Below are positions 1 through 9,416 of a stretch of 64,000 nt of DNA, one piece after another. This DNA is from Microterricola viridarii (lineage in GTDB: Bacteria; Actinomycetota; Actinomycetes; Actinomycetales; Microbacteriaceae), in assembly GCF_900104895.1 (NCBI RefSeq), contig NZ_LT629742.1, forward strand, positions 992,001 to 1,056,000, written 5' to 3'. A program made the position numbers and the translations under genes. The notes under the pieces were generated by a model that made no database searches, was not told the DNA's origin, and saw nothing but the letters and a program-made list of their open reading frames with translations. Within the stretch, counting starts at the first letter, position 1. Each line of letters opens with the position of its first letter.

Positions 1-770
1 GCGTCGTCTACATCGAGGTCTCCGGCTGCCTGCCGATGTGCGGCCACGGCACGATCGGCGTCGCCACCGTGCTCGTGGAGACCGGCATGGTCGCGGTGCA
101 GGAGCCGGTCACGACGATCCGCCTCGACACCCCGGCCGGCCTGGTGATCGCCCGCGTCGCCGTCAGCGACGGGCACGCCGACTCGGTCACGATCGAGAAC
201 GTGCCGAGCTACGTCGACCGGCTCGACGCCACGATCGAGGTGCCGGGCCTCGGCACCGTGCCGTACTCGCTCGCCTTCGGCGGCAACTTCTACGCCATGG
301 TCAACCTCGCCGACGTCGGCCTCCCCTTCGACCGGAGCAGGCACCAGGAGGTCACCGCAGCCGGCCTCGCCATCATGGAGGCCATCAACGCGGGGGACCC
401 GCCCCGGCACCCGTCCATCGACGGCGTCGACCACTGCCACCACGTCGAGTTCATCGCCCCCGGCTCTGACGCGACGCTCTCGCGGCACGCCATGTCGATC
501 TACCCCGGCTGGTTCGACCGCTCCCCGTGTGGAACGGGCACCTCGGCCAGGATGGCCGAGCTCTGGGCGCGCGGCGAGCTGCCGCTCGGCCAGGACTTCA
601 CGAACGAGTCCTTCATCGGCAGCCGCTTCGTCGGCCGGCTCATCGCCGAGACGGAGGTCGACGGCCGCCCGGCCGTCATCCCGACGATCACCGGCCGCGC
701 CTGGGTGACCGGCATCGGCCAGTACATGCTCGACCCGAGCGACCCCTTCCCCACCGGCTTCCAGTTCTAG
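1..770 (+). CDS. Proline racemase-family enzyme, probable 4-hydroxyproline 2-epimerase (5' end outside window)
   Basis: The gene is open at the left edge; the reading frame runs from base 3. The two active-site cysteines of the proline racemase fold are both present, in MCGHG (codon at 39) and SPCGTGT (codon at 528). In this family a Cys/Cys pair marks racemases and epimerases, while trans-3-hydroxyproline dehydratases carry Thr at the second position. The usual substrate of such enzymes in peptide-degradation loci is trans-4-hydroxy-L-proline, converted to cis-4-hydroxy-D-proline in the cytoplasm. The next gene, a KGSA dehydrogenase, starts 9 bases downstream and catalyses the last step of the same pathway, which supports the epimerase reading over plain proline racemase. 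The D-hydroxyproline oxidase and the deaminase needed between them are not in the window and may lie upstream. Confidence 0.85.
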   Translation, partial: VVYIEVSGCLPMCGHGTIGVATVLVETGMVAVQEPVTTIRLDTPAGLVIARVAVSDGHADSVTIENVPSYVDRLDATIEVPGLGTVPYSLAFGGNFYAMVNLADVGLPFDRSRHQEVTAAGLAIMEAINAGDPPRHPSIDGVDHCHHVEFIAPGSDATLSRHAMSIYPGWFDRSPCGTGTSARMAELWARGELPLGQDFTNESFIGSRFVGRLIAETEVDGRPAVIPTITGRAWVTGIGQYMLDPSDPFPTGFQF

Positions 771-779
771 GAGAATCCC

Positions 780-2288
780 ATGACCAGCACACTCTCTGAG
801 GCGCGTCGCGCCGAACTGGACTCCGTCGCCGCCCGCGCGGACGCGGCGGCCGCGCCCTATGCCGCCACCGCGCCGGGCGAGCGGGCCGCCGCGCTCGTGG
901 CCGTGGCCGACACCCTCGCCGCGCACGCCGCCGAGCTCGTCGCGCTCGGCATGGCGGAGACGGGCCTCACCGAGGCGCGCCTGAACGGCGAGCTCACCCG
1001 CACCGCGGTGCAGTTGCGCCTCTTCGCCGACGTCGTCAGGGACGGCGGCTACCTCGACGCCCGCATCGACGCGGCAGACGGCGATTTCGTGCTCGGCGCG
1101 CGCCCCGATGTGCGCCGGGTGCTCACCGCGCTCGGACCCGTCGTCAACTTCGCCGCGAGCAACTTCCCCTTCGCGTTCTCCGTGGCCGGCGGCGACACCG
1201 CCGCGGCGCTGGCTGCCGGCTGCCCGGTGATCCTCAAGGGCCACTCCGGCCACCCGCGCCTCGGCGCGCGCACGGCCGAACTCGTCGCGGCAGCCCTCGA
1301 CGGCGCCGGGATGCCGGACGGCACCTTCCAGTTCATCCTCGGCCAGCAGGAGGGCGTCGCGATCCTGCAGGACCCGCGCGTGCGCGCCGGGTCGTTCACC
1401 GGCTCGATCCCGGCCGGCCGCCTGCTCGCCGACATCGCCGCCGCCCGCCCGGCCCCCATCCCGTTCTTCGGCGAGCTCGGCAGCGTGAACCCCGTGTTCG
1501 TCACGCCGGCCGCCATCGCCGAGCGGGGCGCGGCCATCGCCGCCGGCTACGTCGCGAGCGTCGCCGGCTCGGCCGGGCAGCTCTGCACCAAGCCCGGCTT
1601 CGTCTTCGTGCCGGCCGGGCACGGCCTGGCGGCCGCCATCTCGGATGCCGCGGAATCCGTCGCCCCGCACCGCCTGCTGAACCCGCGCATCGCGGCCGGC
1701 TTCGGCGCACGCCGCGCCGAGATCTTCCAGACGCCGGGCGTCAGCGTGCTGGCAGAGGGCGAGCTGAACGAGGACCAGGACGGGCAGGGCTGGGCCACCG
1801 TCACGATCGTCTCCGTCTCGGCGGAGACGCTGCGCGCGCAGCGCGAGCGGCTGCTCGAGGAGGCCTTCGGCCCGCTGTCGATCCTCGTCGAGTACCCGGC
1901 GGACGCGGACCTCGCCGGCCTCGTCGCCGAGCTGTTCGAGGGCAACCTCACCGCCACGGTGCACATCGGGGCGGGGGAGGACTCGGCCGAGCTGCGCGAG
2001 CTGGTGCGCGTGCTGAGCGGCCACGCCGGCCGCGTGCTGTTCGACGGCTGGCCGACCGGCGTCGCCGTCACCCCCGCGATGCAGCACGGCGGCCCGTGGC
2101 CGGCCACCACGAACGACTCGAGCACCTCGGTGGGCACCGCGGCCATCTCGCGCTTCCTGCGCGGCGTCGCCTACCAGAGCACCCCGCAGGCGCTGCTGCC
2201 GGCGCCGCTGCAGGACGCGAACCCCTGGAACGTGCCGCAGTCCTTCGCGCCCGCCGGGCAGTCGCGCAGCTGGGGCTCCGCCTCGTAG
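780..2288 (+). CDS. Alpha-ketoglutarate semialdehyde (2,5-dioxovalerate) dehydrogenase
   Basis: This 502-residue aldehyde dehydrogenase superfamily protein would oxidise alpha-ketoglutarate semialdehyde to alpha-ketoglutarate with NAD(P)+, the exit step of hydroxyproline (and some pentose/glucarate) catabolism. Visible features are the N-terminal ALDH cofactor-binding segment with FPFAFSVAGGDTAAALAAG, the general-base Glu at about residue 232 (FGELGS) and the nucleophile Cys at about 269 (GQLCTKPG). The GQLCTKPG context and the short FPFAFS segment resemble the KGSADH branch rather than betaine- or succinate-semialdehyde enzymes. An AGGAGA ribosome site lies 5 bases before the ATG and the gene follows the epimerase by 9 bases, so the two are almost certainly cotranscribed. 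Substrate is inferred from context and family resemblance. Confidence 0.85.
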   Translation: MTSTLSEARRAELDSVAARADAAAAPYAATAPGERAAALVAVADTLAAHAAELVALGMAETGLTEARLNGELTRTAVQLRLFADVVRDGGYLDARIDAADGDFVLGARPDVRRVLTALGPVVNFAASNFPFAFSVAGGDTAAALAAGCPVILKGHSGHPRLGARTAELVAAALDGAGMPDGTFQFILGQQEGVAILQDPRVRAGSFTGSIPAGRLLADIAAARPAPIPFFGELGSVNPVFVTPAAIAERGAAIAAGYVASVAGSAGQLCTKPGFVFVPAGHGLAAAISDAAESVAPHRLLNPRIAAGFGARRAEIFQTPGVSVLAEGELNEDQDGQGWATVTIVSVSAETLRAQRERLLEEAFGPLSILVEYPADADLAGLVAELFEGNLTATVHIGAGEDSAELRELVRVLSGHAGRVLFDGWPTGVAVTPAMQHGGPWPATTNDSSTSVGTAAISRFLRGVAYQSTPQALLPAPLQDANPWNVPQSFAPAGQSRSWGSAS

Positions 2289-2298
2289 CAGCACGCCC

Positions 2299-2340
2299 AG
2301 GCTGGCTAGGTCACGATTCCGCACTGACGCTAGCCAGCCT
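2299..2340. terminator. 11-bp inverted repeat after the KGSADH gene
   Basis: Arms 2299-2309 (AGGCTGGCTAG) and 2330-2340 pair perfectly across a 20-base loop. It could end the upstream operon, but there is no T-tract, and the right arm covers the probable -35 hexamer (2331-2336) of the next gene, so a regulatory role is possible. Confidence 0.4.
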
Positions 2341-2379
2341 CGGCTCAAATATGTAACATGTCACCTACTACAGGTGCCA
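2331..2379 (+). promoter_or_regulatory. Promoter and dyad operator of the peptide-transporter operon
   Basis: TAGCCA (2331-2336), a 17-base spacer and TAACAT (2354-2359) make a plausible sigma-A-type promoter. The -10 is embedded in the perfect dyad ATGT-A-ACAT (2351-2359), followed by GTCAC. The 29 bases 2351-2379 match 9437-9465 upstream of the Liv operon at 23 positions, far more than nearby DNA. The short spaced dyad is typical of FadR/VanR-type GntR operators; the regulator itself is not in the window. Confidence 0.55.
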
Positions 2380-2416
2380 ACCGGGTGCCCATATTCAACG
2401 ATGAACATGGTGAAAG

Positions 2417-4177
2417 ATGACGAAGCTTTTCAAGAGTGCAATTGCCATCGTCGGCACAGTCGCGATTCTCTCCACCGCGGCCTGTTCGACACCTGGAGAC
2501 GGCGGCACAGACAGCCAGGGCGCGACCGGCGGGACCCTCAAGGTCCTCGCCAACGGCGACGTCGACCACCTCGACCCGCAGCTCACGGCCTACGTTCCCG
2601 TGGCCGGCGTCATGCACGCGATCTCGCGCTCGTTGATCGGATACCCGACGGTCGAGGACCCGGACGCCCGCATCGTGCCGGAGGGCGACCTCGCCGCCGC
2701 GCTCCCGGAGGCCAGTGCAGACGGCCTGACCTACACCTTCACCCTCCGCGACGGCGTGAGCTGGGGCGCCCCCGACGGCGCCCGCCCCCTCGTCGCCAAC
2801 GACTTCGAGCGCGGCATCAAGCGCCTGTGCAACCCGCTGATGTCCGGCGCCATGCTCGGCTACTTCCAGTTCCTGATCGAGGGCATGGACACCTTCTGCA
2901 CCGGCTTCGCCGATGTCGCGCCGGATGCCGCCTCGATGAAGGACTACATCGAGAACAGCGACATCACCGGAATCGAGTCGCCGGACGAGAAGACGATCGT
3001 CGTCACGCTCACCGAGCCGGCGAGCGACTTCATCTACATGGTCTCGCTCGACGCCGCGGCCCCCGCGCCGATCGAGGCGCTGGACTACCTGCCCGACTCG
3101 CCGGAGTACCGCGCCAACTTCGTCGCGAGCGGCCCGTACACGGTCGAGAGCCACAGCCCGGACGCGCTCCTCGTGCTCAAGCGCAACGACGCGTGGAGCG
3201 CCGACTCCGACACGCTCCGCAAGGCATACGTCGACCGCATCGAGATGACGATGGGCGTCGAGGGCGACTCCGCGATGCAGCAGCTGCAGGCCGGCTCCGC
3301 CGACCTGCTCTTCGACATCCAGCCGAGCCCGGCCAACATCCAACAGCTCAAGGCCGTGAACGACACGAAGCTGAGCACGATGCCGAACGGCGGCGTCGAC
3401 CAGTTCATGTGGATCAACACCAAGACCTCCAACAACGGCGGGGCGCTCCAGGACATCCGCGTGCGCCAGGCACTGCAGTACGCGGTCGACAAGGCAGCCG
3501 TCATCCAGACCATGGGCGGCGAGGAGCTGGCCGCGGTCAACAACGGCATCTTCGGGCCTGGCATCGTCGGCTACCTGCCGTACGAGCCGTACCCCACCGC
3601 CGGGTCCAAGGGTGACCCCGAGAAGGCGAAGGCCCTCCTCGCCGAGGCCGGCTACCCGAACGGCCTCACGCTCAAGTTCCCGTACCGCAACCTCGGCCTG
3701 CAGCCCGACATCGCCCAGACCGTGCAGTCCAGCCTCGAGAAGGCCGGCTTCACGATCGAGCTCACCCCGGTGCCGCCGACCGACTACTACGCCAACCTCA
3801 TGACGAACCACGACAACGCCGTCAACGGCGTGTGGGACATCGCGCTGGTCGGTTGGTCGCCGGACTGGCAGGGCGGCGCGGCCCGCTCGGTCTTCCAGCC
3901 GCAGTTCACCTTCAACGGCACCCCGCAGGCGTACAACTACCTCGACTACAACAACGACGAGGCGAACGAGTACGCCAAGCAGGCCCTGCTGGCGGCGAGC
4001 CCCGACGAGGCTGCCGCGCTCTGGCACAAGGTCGACGAGAGCGTCCTCGCCGACGCCGTGATCCTGCCGATCGCGTCGCGCCTCAAGGCGAACTACCACA
4101 GCGACCGGGTCGTCGGCTTCACGCCGTACGCGCTTAGCCAGAACGGTGACTGGACGAACGTGCAGCTCAAGAAGTAG
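2417..4177 (+). CDS. Peptide ABC transporter substrate-binding lipoprotein (SBP family 5)
   Basis: This 586-residue extracytoplasmic solute-binding protein is of the DppA/OppA type. The N-terminus has a basic start, a hydrophobic stretch and a lipobox-like ending at Cys23 (STAAC), so it should be lipid-anchored outside the membrane. The body shows family-5 hallmarks: a DHLDPQ start of the mature domain, DAAAPAP and the characteristic RVRQALQYAVDK segment about two thirds along. It begins the operon with the fused ATPase and two permeases and sits beside hydroxyproline enzymes and a proline iminopeptidase, so Pro/Hyp-containing peptides are the likely cargo (inference). The start has no strong Shine-Dalgarno site; GGTGAAAG abuts the ATG. 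Confidence 0.9.
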   Translation: MTKLFKSAIAIVGTVAILSTAACSTPGDGGTDSQGATGGTLKVLANGDVDHLDPQLTAYVPVAGVMHAISRSLIGYPTVEDPDARIVPEGDLAAALPEASADGLTYTFTLRDGVSWGAPDGARPLVANDFERGIKRLCNPLMSGAMLGYFQFLIEGMDTFCTGFADVAPDAASMKDYIENSDITGIESPDEKTIVVTLTEPASDFIYMVSLDAAAPAPIEALDYLPDSPEYRANFVASGPYTVESHSPDALLVLKRNDAWSADSDTLRKAYVDRIEMTMGVEGDSAMQQLQAGSADLLFDIQPSPANIQQLKAVNDTKLSTMPNGGVDQFMWINTKTSNNGGALQDIRVRQALQYAVDKAAVIQTMGGEELAAVNNGIFGPGIVGYLPYEPYPTAGSKGDPEKAKALLAEAGYPNGLTLKFPYRNLGLQPDIAQTVQSSLEKAGFTIELTPVPPTDYYANLMTNHDNAVNGVWDIALVGWSPDWQGGAARSVFQPQFTFNGTPQAYNYLDYNNDEANEYAKQALLAASPDEAAALWHKVDESVLADAVILPIASRLKANYHSDRVVGFTPYALSQNGDWTNVQLKK

Positions 4178-4208
4178 CCCGGTCAAACCGGATCGTCTGA
4201 GTACACCT

Positions 4209-4239
4209 GGTGCCGGGCGGGAGACCCCCGCCCGGCACC
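4209..4239. promoter_or_regulatory. 13-bp GC-rich stem-loop after the binding-protein gene
   Basis: Arms 4209-4221 and 4227-4239 are perfectly complementary (GGTGCCGGGCGGG) around a 5-base loop, with no following T-run. Such structures between a binding-protein gene and its membrane components usually protect upstream mRNA or attenuate readthrough, so the binding protein is made in excess. Confidence 0.6.
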
Positions 4240-4266
4240 GCACTATCAGCAAAGAGGCCGCTAGCG

Positions 4267-6132
4267 ATGCCGATTCTTGAAGTACAGAACCTGACCGTTC
4301 GGATCCCAACGGAAGACGGCACGGTGCACGCCGTCCAAGACGTGTCGTTCAGCGTCGAGCCCGGCGAGTTCTTCGGGATCGTCGGCGAATCCGGCTCGGG
4401 CAAGAGCGTCATGGTGCAGTCGGTCATGGGCCTCGTCCCGGCCGCCGAGACGTCCGGACGGGTCTTGTTCGACGGCGTCGACCTGCTCGCGCTCGACGAC
4501 AAGGGCCTGCGCAGCATCCGCGGCCGCGCGATCAGCATGGTGTTCCAAGACCCGCTGAGCAGCCTGCACCCGCAGTACACGATCGGCTGGCAGATCGTCG
4601 AGCAGATCCAGGCGCACGAGAAGGTGAGCCACGCGGAGGCCAAGGCCCGCGCGATCGAGATGCTCAAGAAGGTCAAGATCCCCAACGCCGAGAAGCGCTT
4701 CGACTCCTACCCGCACCAGTTCTCCGGTGGCATGCGGCAACGCGTCATGATCGCGATGGCTCTCGTCCTGAAGCCGGCGCTGGTCATCGCCGACGAGCCG
4801 ACGACCGCGCTCGACTCCACGGTGCAGGCCCAGATCCTCGACCTGCTCGACGAGATGCGGCGCGAGCTCGGCACCACCATCCTCATGATCAGCCACGACC
4901 TCGGCGTGCTCCGGCGCGTCGCCGACCGGGTGATGGTCATGTACGCCGGGCGGCGGATGGAGACCGGCGCGGTCGAGGCCGTCTTCGCCGCACCGGCGCA
5001 CCCATACACGGCCGGCCTGCTCCGCTCCTCCTCGTTCAACCGGGAGCCGGGGACGAGGCTCATCCCGATTGCGGGCAAACCGCCGAGCCTGCTCGCTCCC
5101 GGGCCGGGCTGCCCGTTCGCGGCGCGCTGCCCCGACGTGTCGGCGGCGTGCTCCGCGCCGCCGCCCATCCGCCGCTACGACGACGGCGTCGAGGCACAGT
5201 GCTGGCTCGAGGAGGCCCCGAGCGAACTCGCCGAACCGGCATCCGCGATCTCCACGGCCATCGACCTCGAGCTCGGGCACGCCACGGCCCCGGCAGAGGT
5301 GCCGATCGCGGAGGTCTCGGGCCTCGAGCTCAGCTTCGCCGTCGGCAAGCGCGCCGAGGCGCACGTGCTGAAGGGCATCGACCTCACGGTCAGGCGGGGA
5401 GAGACGCTCGGGCTGGTCGGCGAGAGCGGCTGCGGCAAGACCACCCTGGCCCGCGTCATCGCCGGGCTGGAGCTGCCGACCGGCGGCACCGTCACCTTCG
5501 ACGGTCGGGACGTCGCCTCGCTCTCCAAACGGGAGTGGCGCCAGCTGCGCACCCAGGTGCAGCTGGTGTTCCAGGACCCGTTCGGCTCGCTGAACCCCCG
5601 GCGCCGCGTCGGCTCGATCATCGGCGACCCGTTCCGCATCCACAAGGTCTCCTCCGGGCAGGAGCGTCTGCGCAGCGTGCAGCAGCTGATGGAGCTCGTC
5701 GGCCTGAACCCCGAGCACTACAACCGCTTCCCCTCCCAGTTCTCGGGCGGCCAGCGGCAGCGCATCGGGATCGCCCGCGCACTCGCCCTGAACCCCGAGC
5801 TGATCATCCTCGACGAGCCCGTCTCGGCGCTGGACGTGTCGATCCAGGCGCAGGTGCTGAACCTGCTCGACGACCTGCAGAAGGAGTTCGGCCTGACCTA
5901 CCTCTTCATCTCCCACGACCTCTCCGTCGTGCGGCACGTCTGCGACCGGATCGCGGTCATGGACGGCGGGCGGATCGTCGAACTCGGCGACGCGCAGAGC
6001 ATCTACGAGCGGCCGCAGCACGAGTTCACCAAGGTGCTCCTCGCCGCCGCGGCCCGCGAGGTGGCACCGGAGCGGGGCGCGGTGCGCAGCCTCGTCGAGA
6101 GCGTCCCGGCCGGAGAGCGGGTGGCGGCATGA
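4267..6132 (+). CDS. Fused dipeptide/oligopeptide ABC transporter ATPase (DppD-DppF type)
   Basis: The 621-residue protein carries two complete ABC ATPase domains in one chain. Domain 1 has Walker A GESGSGKS, signature FSGGMRQR and Walker B VIADEPTTALD, and ends with the oligopeptide-transporter C-terminal motif containing CPFAARCP. Domain 2 has GESGCGKTT, FSGGQRQR and IILDEPVSALD. The fusion gives a heterodimer-equivalent motor in the cytoplasm for the two permeases downstream. ATG 4267 is preferred because AAAGAGG lies 9 bases upstream and the family N-terminus (PILEVQNLTV) starts there; the frame stays open further upstream without support. The next gene overlaps by 4 bases. Confidence 0.9.
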   Translation: MPILEVQNLTVRIPTEDGTVHAVQDVSFSVEPGEFFGIVGESGSGKSVMVQSVMGLVPAAETSGRVLFDGVDLLALDDKGLRSIRGRAISMVFQDPLSSLHPQYTIGWQIVEQIQAHEKVSHAEAKARAIEMLKKVKIPNAEKRFDSYPHQFSGGMRQRVMIAMALVLKPALVIADEPTTALDSTVQAQILDLLDEMRRELGTTILMISHDLGVLRRVADRVMVMYAGRRMETGAVEAVFAAPAHPYTAGLLRSSSFNREPGTRLIPIAGKPPSLLAPGPGCPFAARCPDVSAACSAPPPIRRYDDGVEAQCWLEEAPSELAEPASAISTAIDLELGHATAPAEVPIAEVSGLELSFAVGKRAEAHVLKGIDLTVRRGETLGLVGESGCGKTTLARVIAGLELPTGGTVTFDGRDVASLSKREWRQLRTQVQLVFQDPFGSLNPRRRVGSIIGDPFRIHKVSSGQERLRSVQQLMELVGLNPEHYNRFPSQFSGGQRQRIGIARALALNPELIILDEPVSALDVSIQAQVLNLLDDLQKEFGLTYLFISHDLSVVRHVCDRIAVMDGGRIVELGDAQSIYERPQHEFTKVLLAAAAREVAPERGAVRSLVESVPAGERVAA

Positions 6133-7070
6133 CGATCCTCCCGAAGTCCCCCAGCCGCGCCGCCAGGGAGGCGGCCGCCGTCGTCCAGCGCAGCTCGACC
6201 TCGCTGACGCTGCGCCGGCTCGTGCGCGACCCGGCGAGCCTCGTCTCGATGCTCGTCATCGTGCTGATCTTCGCGTTCGCGCTGGCCGCCCCGCTGATCG
6301 CCGAGCTCACCGGCCACGGCCCGACCGAGCAGTTCCGCGAGACCGGTCTGAGCCCGGCCGGGATCCCGGTCGCCCCGAACAGCGAGTTCCTGCTCGGCAC
6401 CGACCAGCTCGGCCGCGACATCCTCGTGCGGCTCGCCTACGGCGCGCAGATCTCGCTGCTCGTCGGCGTGGTCGCCTCGCTCTTCGCGGCCGGCATCGGC
6501 ATCACCGTCGGGCTCACCGCCGGCTTCTTCGGCGGGGCGACGGACACCGTGCTCAGCCGGGTGATGGACCTCGTGATGAGCATCCCGTTCCTGCTCTGCG
6601 CGATCGCGCTCGTCTCGGTGCTCGGGCCGAGCCTGACGCTCAGCATCGCGGTGATCGTCTTCTTCAGCTGGACCGGGCTCGGCCGCGTCATCCGCGGCCA
6701 GGTGCTCGCCCTCAAACACCGCGAGTTCGTCGAGGCGGCGCGCTCGCTCGGCGCCAGCGGGTTCTCAATCATGTACCGCGACGTGCTGCCCAACCTGATC
6801 GTGCCGATCCTCATCTACACCACCCTGATGATCCCGAGCGCGATCGTCTTCGAGGCGACGCTGTCCTTCCTCGGGCTCGGCATCGTGCCGCCGACGCCCA
6901 GCTGGGGCGGCATGCTCGCGGACGCCGCGAACAACTCGCTCTACCTGGTCGCCTGGTGGATGGTCATCGTGCCCGGCACGGCCCTGCTCGTCACGACGCT
7001 CTCCTTCAACCTCCTGGGCGACGGGCTGCGCGACGCCCTCGACCCGACCAGCGCGAGAGGCGGCAAATAA
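6129..7070 (+). CDS. Peptide ABC transporter permease, DppC type
   Basis: This 313-residue inner-membrane permease has the N-terminal DppC/OppC extension, then about six hydrophobic segments and the EAA loop (EAARSLGASG, residues ~205-215) that contacts the ATPase. The segment TDQLGRDIL is a marker of the DppC subgroup. The ATG overlaps the upstream stop as ATGA, implying translational coupling. It pairs with the DppB-type permease that follows. The order binding protein, ATPase, C, B differs from the common A-B-C-D-F layout. Confidence 0.9.
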   Translation: MTILPKSPSRAAREAAAVVQRSSTSLTLRRLVRDPASLVSMLVIVLIFAFALAAPLIAELTGHGPTEQFRETGLSPAGIPVAPNSEFLLGTDQLGRDILVRLAYGAQISLLVGVVASLFAAGIGITVGLTAGFFGGATDTVLSRVMDLVMSIPFLLCAIALVSVLGPSLTLSIAVIVFFSWTGLGRVIRGQVLALKHREFVEAARSLGASGFSIMYRDVLPNLIVPILIYTTLMIPSAIVFEATLSFLGLGIVPPTPSWGGMLADAANNSLYLVAWWMVIVPGTALLVTTLSFNLLGDGLRDALDPTSARGGK

Positions 7071-8041
7071 TGCTGTTCCGCTTCCTTCTGCCCCGCATCG
7101 GCTTCGGTCTGCTGGTGCTGTTCCTGCTCAGCATCTTCGTGTTCGTGCTGTTCTACGTCTCGCCGTCCGACCCGGCCCGCATCATCGCCGGAGACAAGGC
7201 GACCGAGGCGCTGATGGAGCAGATCCGCGTGAAGCTCGGGCTCGACCAGCCGATCTACGTGCAGTACCTGAAGTTCGTCGGCGGACTGCTGCAGGGCGAC
7301 CTGGGCTACTCCTACCGCAGCAACGTGCCCGTCGCCGACCTCATCGTCGCGCGCATCCCGGCGACGCTGTCGCTCGTCTTCGGCGGCATGGTGCTCTGGC
7401 TCGCGATCGGCATCCCGATCGGCATCAGCTCGGCCAAGCGACCCGGCAGCCTGCGCGACCGCATCGGGCAGTCGTTCGCCATCATCGGCATCAGCTTCCC
7501 GACCTTCGTCCTCGGCATGGTCGCGCTGTACACGCTGTACTTCCTGCCCACCCGCTTCGGCGTCATGCTGTTCCCACCGAGCGGCTACGTTCCGCTCACG
7601 GCGGGGGCCGGGCAGTGGGCGTGGCACCTGATCCTGCCGTGGACCACTCTCGCGCTCGTCGTGGCGGCCGTCTACGCCCGGCTCACCCGGGGACAGATGC
7701 TCGAGGTGCTCGGCCAGGACTACATCCGCACGGCCAGGGCCAAGGGGCTGAGCGAGCGCCGGGTGATCTACCGGCACGCCTTCCGCAGCGCCATGCCCCC
7801 GCTGGTCACCCAGCTCGGCATCGACATCGGGCTGCTGCTCGGCGGCGTGATCGTGATCGAGCAGGTCTTCGGCCTGCTCGGGCTCGGCAGCCTGGCCGTG
7901 ACCTCGGTGAACAACCAGGACCGCCCCGTCGTGATCGCGATCGTGCTGCTCGGCGGCGTCTTCGTGGTGACCGTCAACATCATCATCGACACCCTCTACG
8001 CCCTGATGGACTCGCGCGTGCGCACCTCCGGCCGGGCCTGA
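7070..8041 (+). CDS. Peptide ABC transporter permease, DppB type
   Basis: The 323-residue permease begins with the DppB-type first membrane helix followed by the periplasmic SPSDPAR segment and the Leu-Gly-Leu-Asp-Gln-Pro motif usual in this subgroup. The cytoplasmic loop RTARAKGLSERRV is the EAA-type coupling region. The ATG at 7070 shares one base with the stop of the DppC-type gene. It forms the translocation pore together with that protein. No terminator separates it from the peptidase gene 11 bases downstream. Confidence 0.9.
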   Translation: MLFRFLLPRIGFGLLVLFLLSIFVFVLFYVSPSDPARIIAGDKATEALMEQIRVKLGLDQPIYVQYLKFVGGLLQGDLGYSYRSNVPVADLIVARIPATLSLVFGGMVLWLAIGIPIGISSAKRPGSLRDRIGQSFAIIGISFPTFVLGMVALYTLYFLPTRFGVMLFPPSGYVPLTAGAGQWAWHLILPWTTLALVVAAVYARLTRGQMLEVLGQDYIRTARAKGLSERRVIYRHAFRSAMPPLVTQLGIDIGLLLGGVIVIEQVFGLLGLGSLAVTSVNNQDRPVVIAIVLLGGVFVVTVNIIIDTLYALMDSRVRTSGRA

Positions 8042-8052
8042 TCGGAGCACGC

Positions 8053-9360
8053 ATGAGCACCGCAGCACACGCCACGGCCACAGGCGCCGAGTACACGATC
8101 GCCGACGGCATCCTCGTGCGCGACCACCGCATCACGGTGCCGGTGGACTGGGGCAACCCGGAGTCGGGGGAGGGCATCGAGTTCTTCGCCCGCGAGCTCG
8201 TCGACGGCGCCAGGCGGCACGAGAAGTTGCCGCTGCTGGTGTACCTGCAGGGCGGGCCGGGCGGCAAGTCTCCGCGGCCGACCGGCAGGGAAGGATTCCT
8301 GCGGGCCGCGCTCGACCGCTTCCGCGTCATCCTCCCCGATCAGCGCGGAACCGGGCGCAGCAGCGCCGTCACCGCGCACACCATGGAACGGTTCCCCGGC
8401 GGCGAGGAGGGCGCAGACTACCTGCGCCACTTCCGCGCGGACTCGATCGTGCGCGACCTCGAGGCGCTGCGCGCGCAGGTGTTCGGCGGCGAGCGCTGGT
8501 GGACCCTCGGCCAGAGCTACGGCGGATTCCTGACGCTGCACTACCTCTCCACCGCGCCGGAGGCGATCATCGCCTCGGCCGTCGCCGGCGGGCTGCCCAG
8601 CCTCGAGCCCTCGGCCGATGAGGTGTACCGGCGCACCTACCCGCGCGTGCTCGAGAAGAACGAGCGCTTCTACGCCCGCTTCCCCGGCGACCGGGAACGG
8701 GTGGCCAGGGTCGCGGATGCCGTCGCGGCCGGCGGCGTCCTGCTCCCCGACGGCGACACCCTCACCGTGCCGCGGCTGCAGAGCCTGGGGCTCGACCTCG
8801 GCATGAAGCCGGGCGCTGACCGGCTGCACTGGATCTTCGACGAGGCGTGGTCGGACACGGCGGAGACCCGACTGTCCGAGACGTTCCTCTCGGCCGTGCG
8901 CGCGCGGACGGCCTTCGACACCAACCCGCTCTTCGCCGTCTTGCAGGAGAGCATCTACGGCGGGGCGCCGGCGCGATGGGCCGCGCAGCGCGCCCTCGCC
9001 GCGCACCCGCAGCTCGACCCGTCCGCCCGGCCGCTGCACTTCACGGGCGAGATGATGTACCCCTGGATGTTCGAGCAGATCCGCGCGCTCCGCCCGTTCC
9101 AGGCCGCGGTCGAGCGACTGATGGTCAGGGAGGACCCGATCGAGCTGTACTCGCTGCCCCGGCTCGCGGCCAACGAGGTGCCGGTCGAGGCCGTGGTCTA
9201 CCACGACGACATGTACGTGGATGCCGGCCTCTCGCTGCAGACGGCCGGCCGTGTCGGCGCCCTGAACGCCTGGGTCACCAACGAGTTCGAGCACGACGGC
9301 CTGCACGGCGACGGCGTCGCGGAGCGCCTGTTCGGGAGTCTGGCCGCCCGGGTCGGCTAG
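8053..9360 (+). CDS. Proline iminopeptidase-like serine peptidase (family S33)
   Basis: This 435-residue alpha/beta-hydrolase fits the prolyl aminopeptidase type: oxyanion-hole motif QGGPGG near residue 65, PDQRGTGRSS, nucleophile elbow GQSYGG (Ser about residue 156), and late Asp/His candidates in YHDDMYVD and FEHDGLHGDG. These enzymes release N-terminal Pro (often Hyp) from short peptides and act in the cytoplasm; no signal peptide is seen. Its place at the end of a peptide importer operon suggests that imported Pro/Hyp peptides are opened here, feeding the flanking hydroxyproline enzymes. GGAG lies 5 bases before ATG 8053. The preference for Hyp is inferred. Confidence 0.85.
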   Translation: MSTAAHATATGAEYTIADGILVRDHRITVPVDWGNPESGEGIEFFARELVDGARRHEKLPLLVYLQGGPGGKSPRPTGREGFLRAALDRFRVILPDQRGTGRSSAVTAHTMERFPGGEEGADYLRHFRADSIVRDLEALRAQVFGGERWWTLGQSYGGFLTLHYLSTAPEAIIASAVAGGLPSLEPSADEVYRRTYPRVLEKNERFYARFPGDRERVARVADAVAAGGVLLPDGDTLTVPRLQSLGLDLGMKPGADRLHWIFDEAWSDTAETRLSETFLSAVRARTAFDTNPLFAVLQESIYGGAPARWAAQRALAAHPQLDPSARPLHFTGEMMYPWMFEQIRALRPFQAAVERLMVREDPIELYSLPRLAANEVPVEAVVYHDDMYVDAGLSLQTAGRVGALNAWVTNEFEHDGLHGDGVAERLFGSLAARVG

Positions 9361-9416
9361 CCGGGCGCGCTCGTCGTGAACGTCATCGAAACGTGACCAT
9401 GAAGCGCGAACGGGGG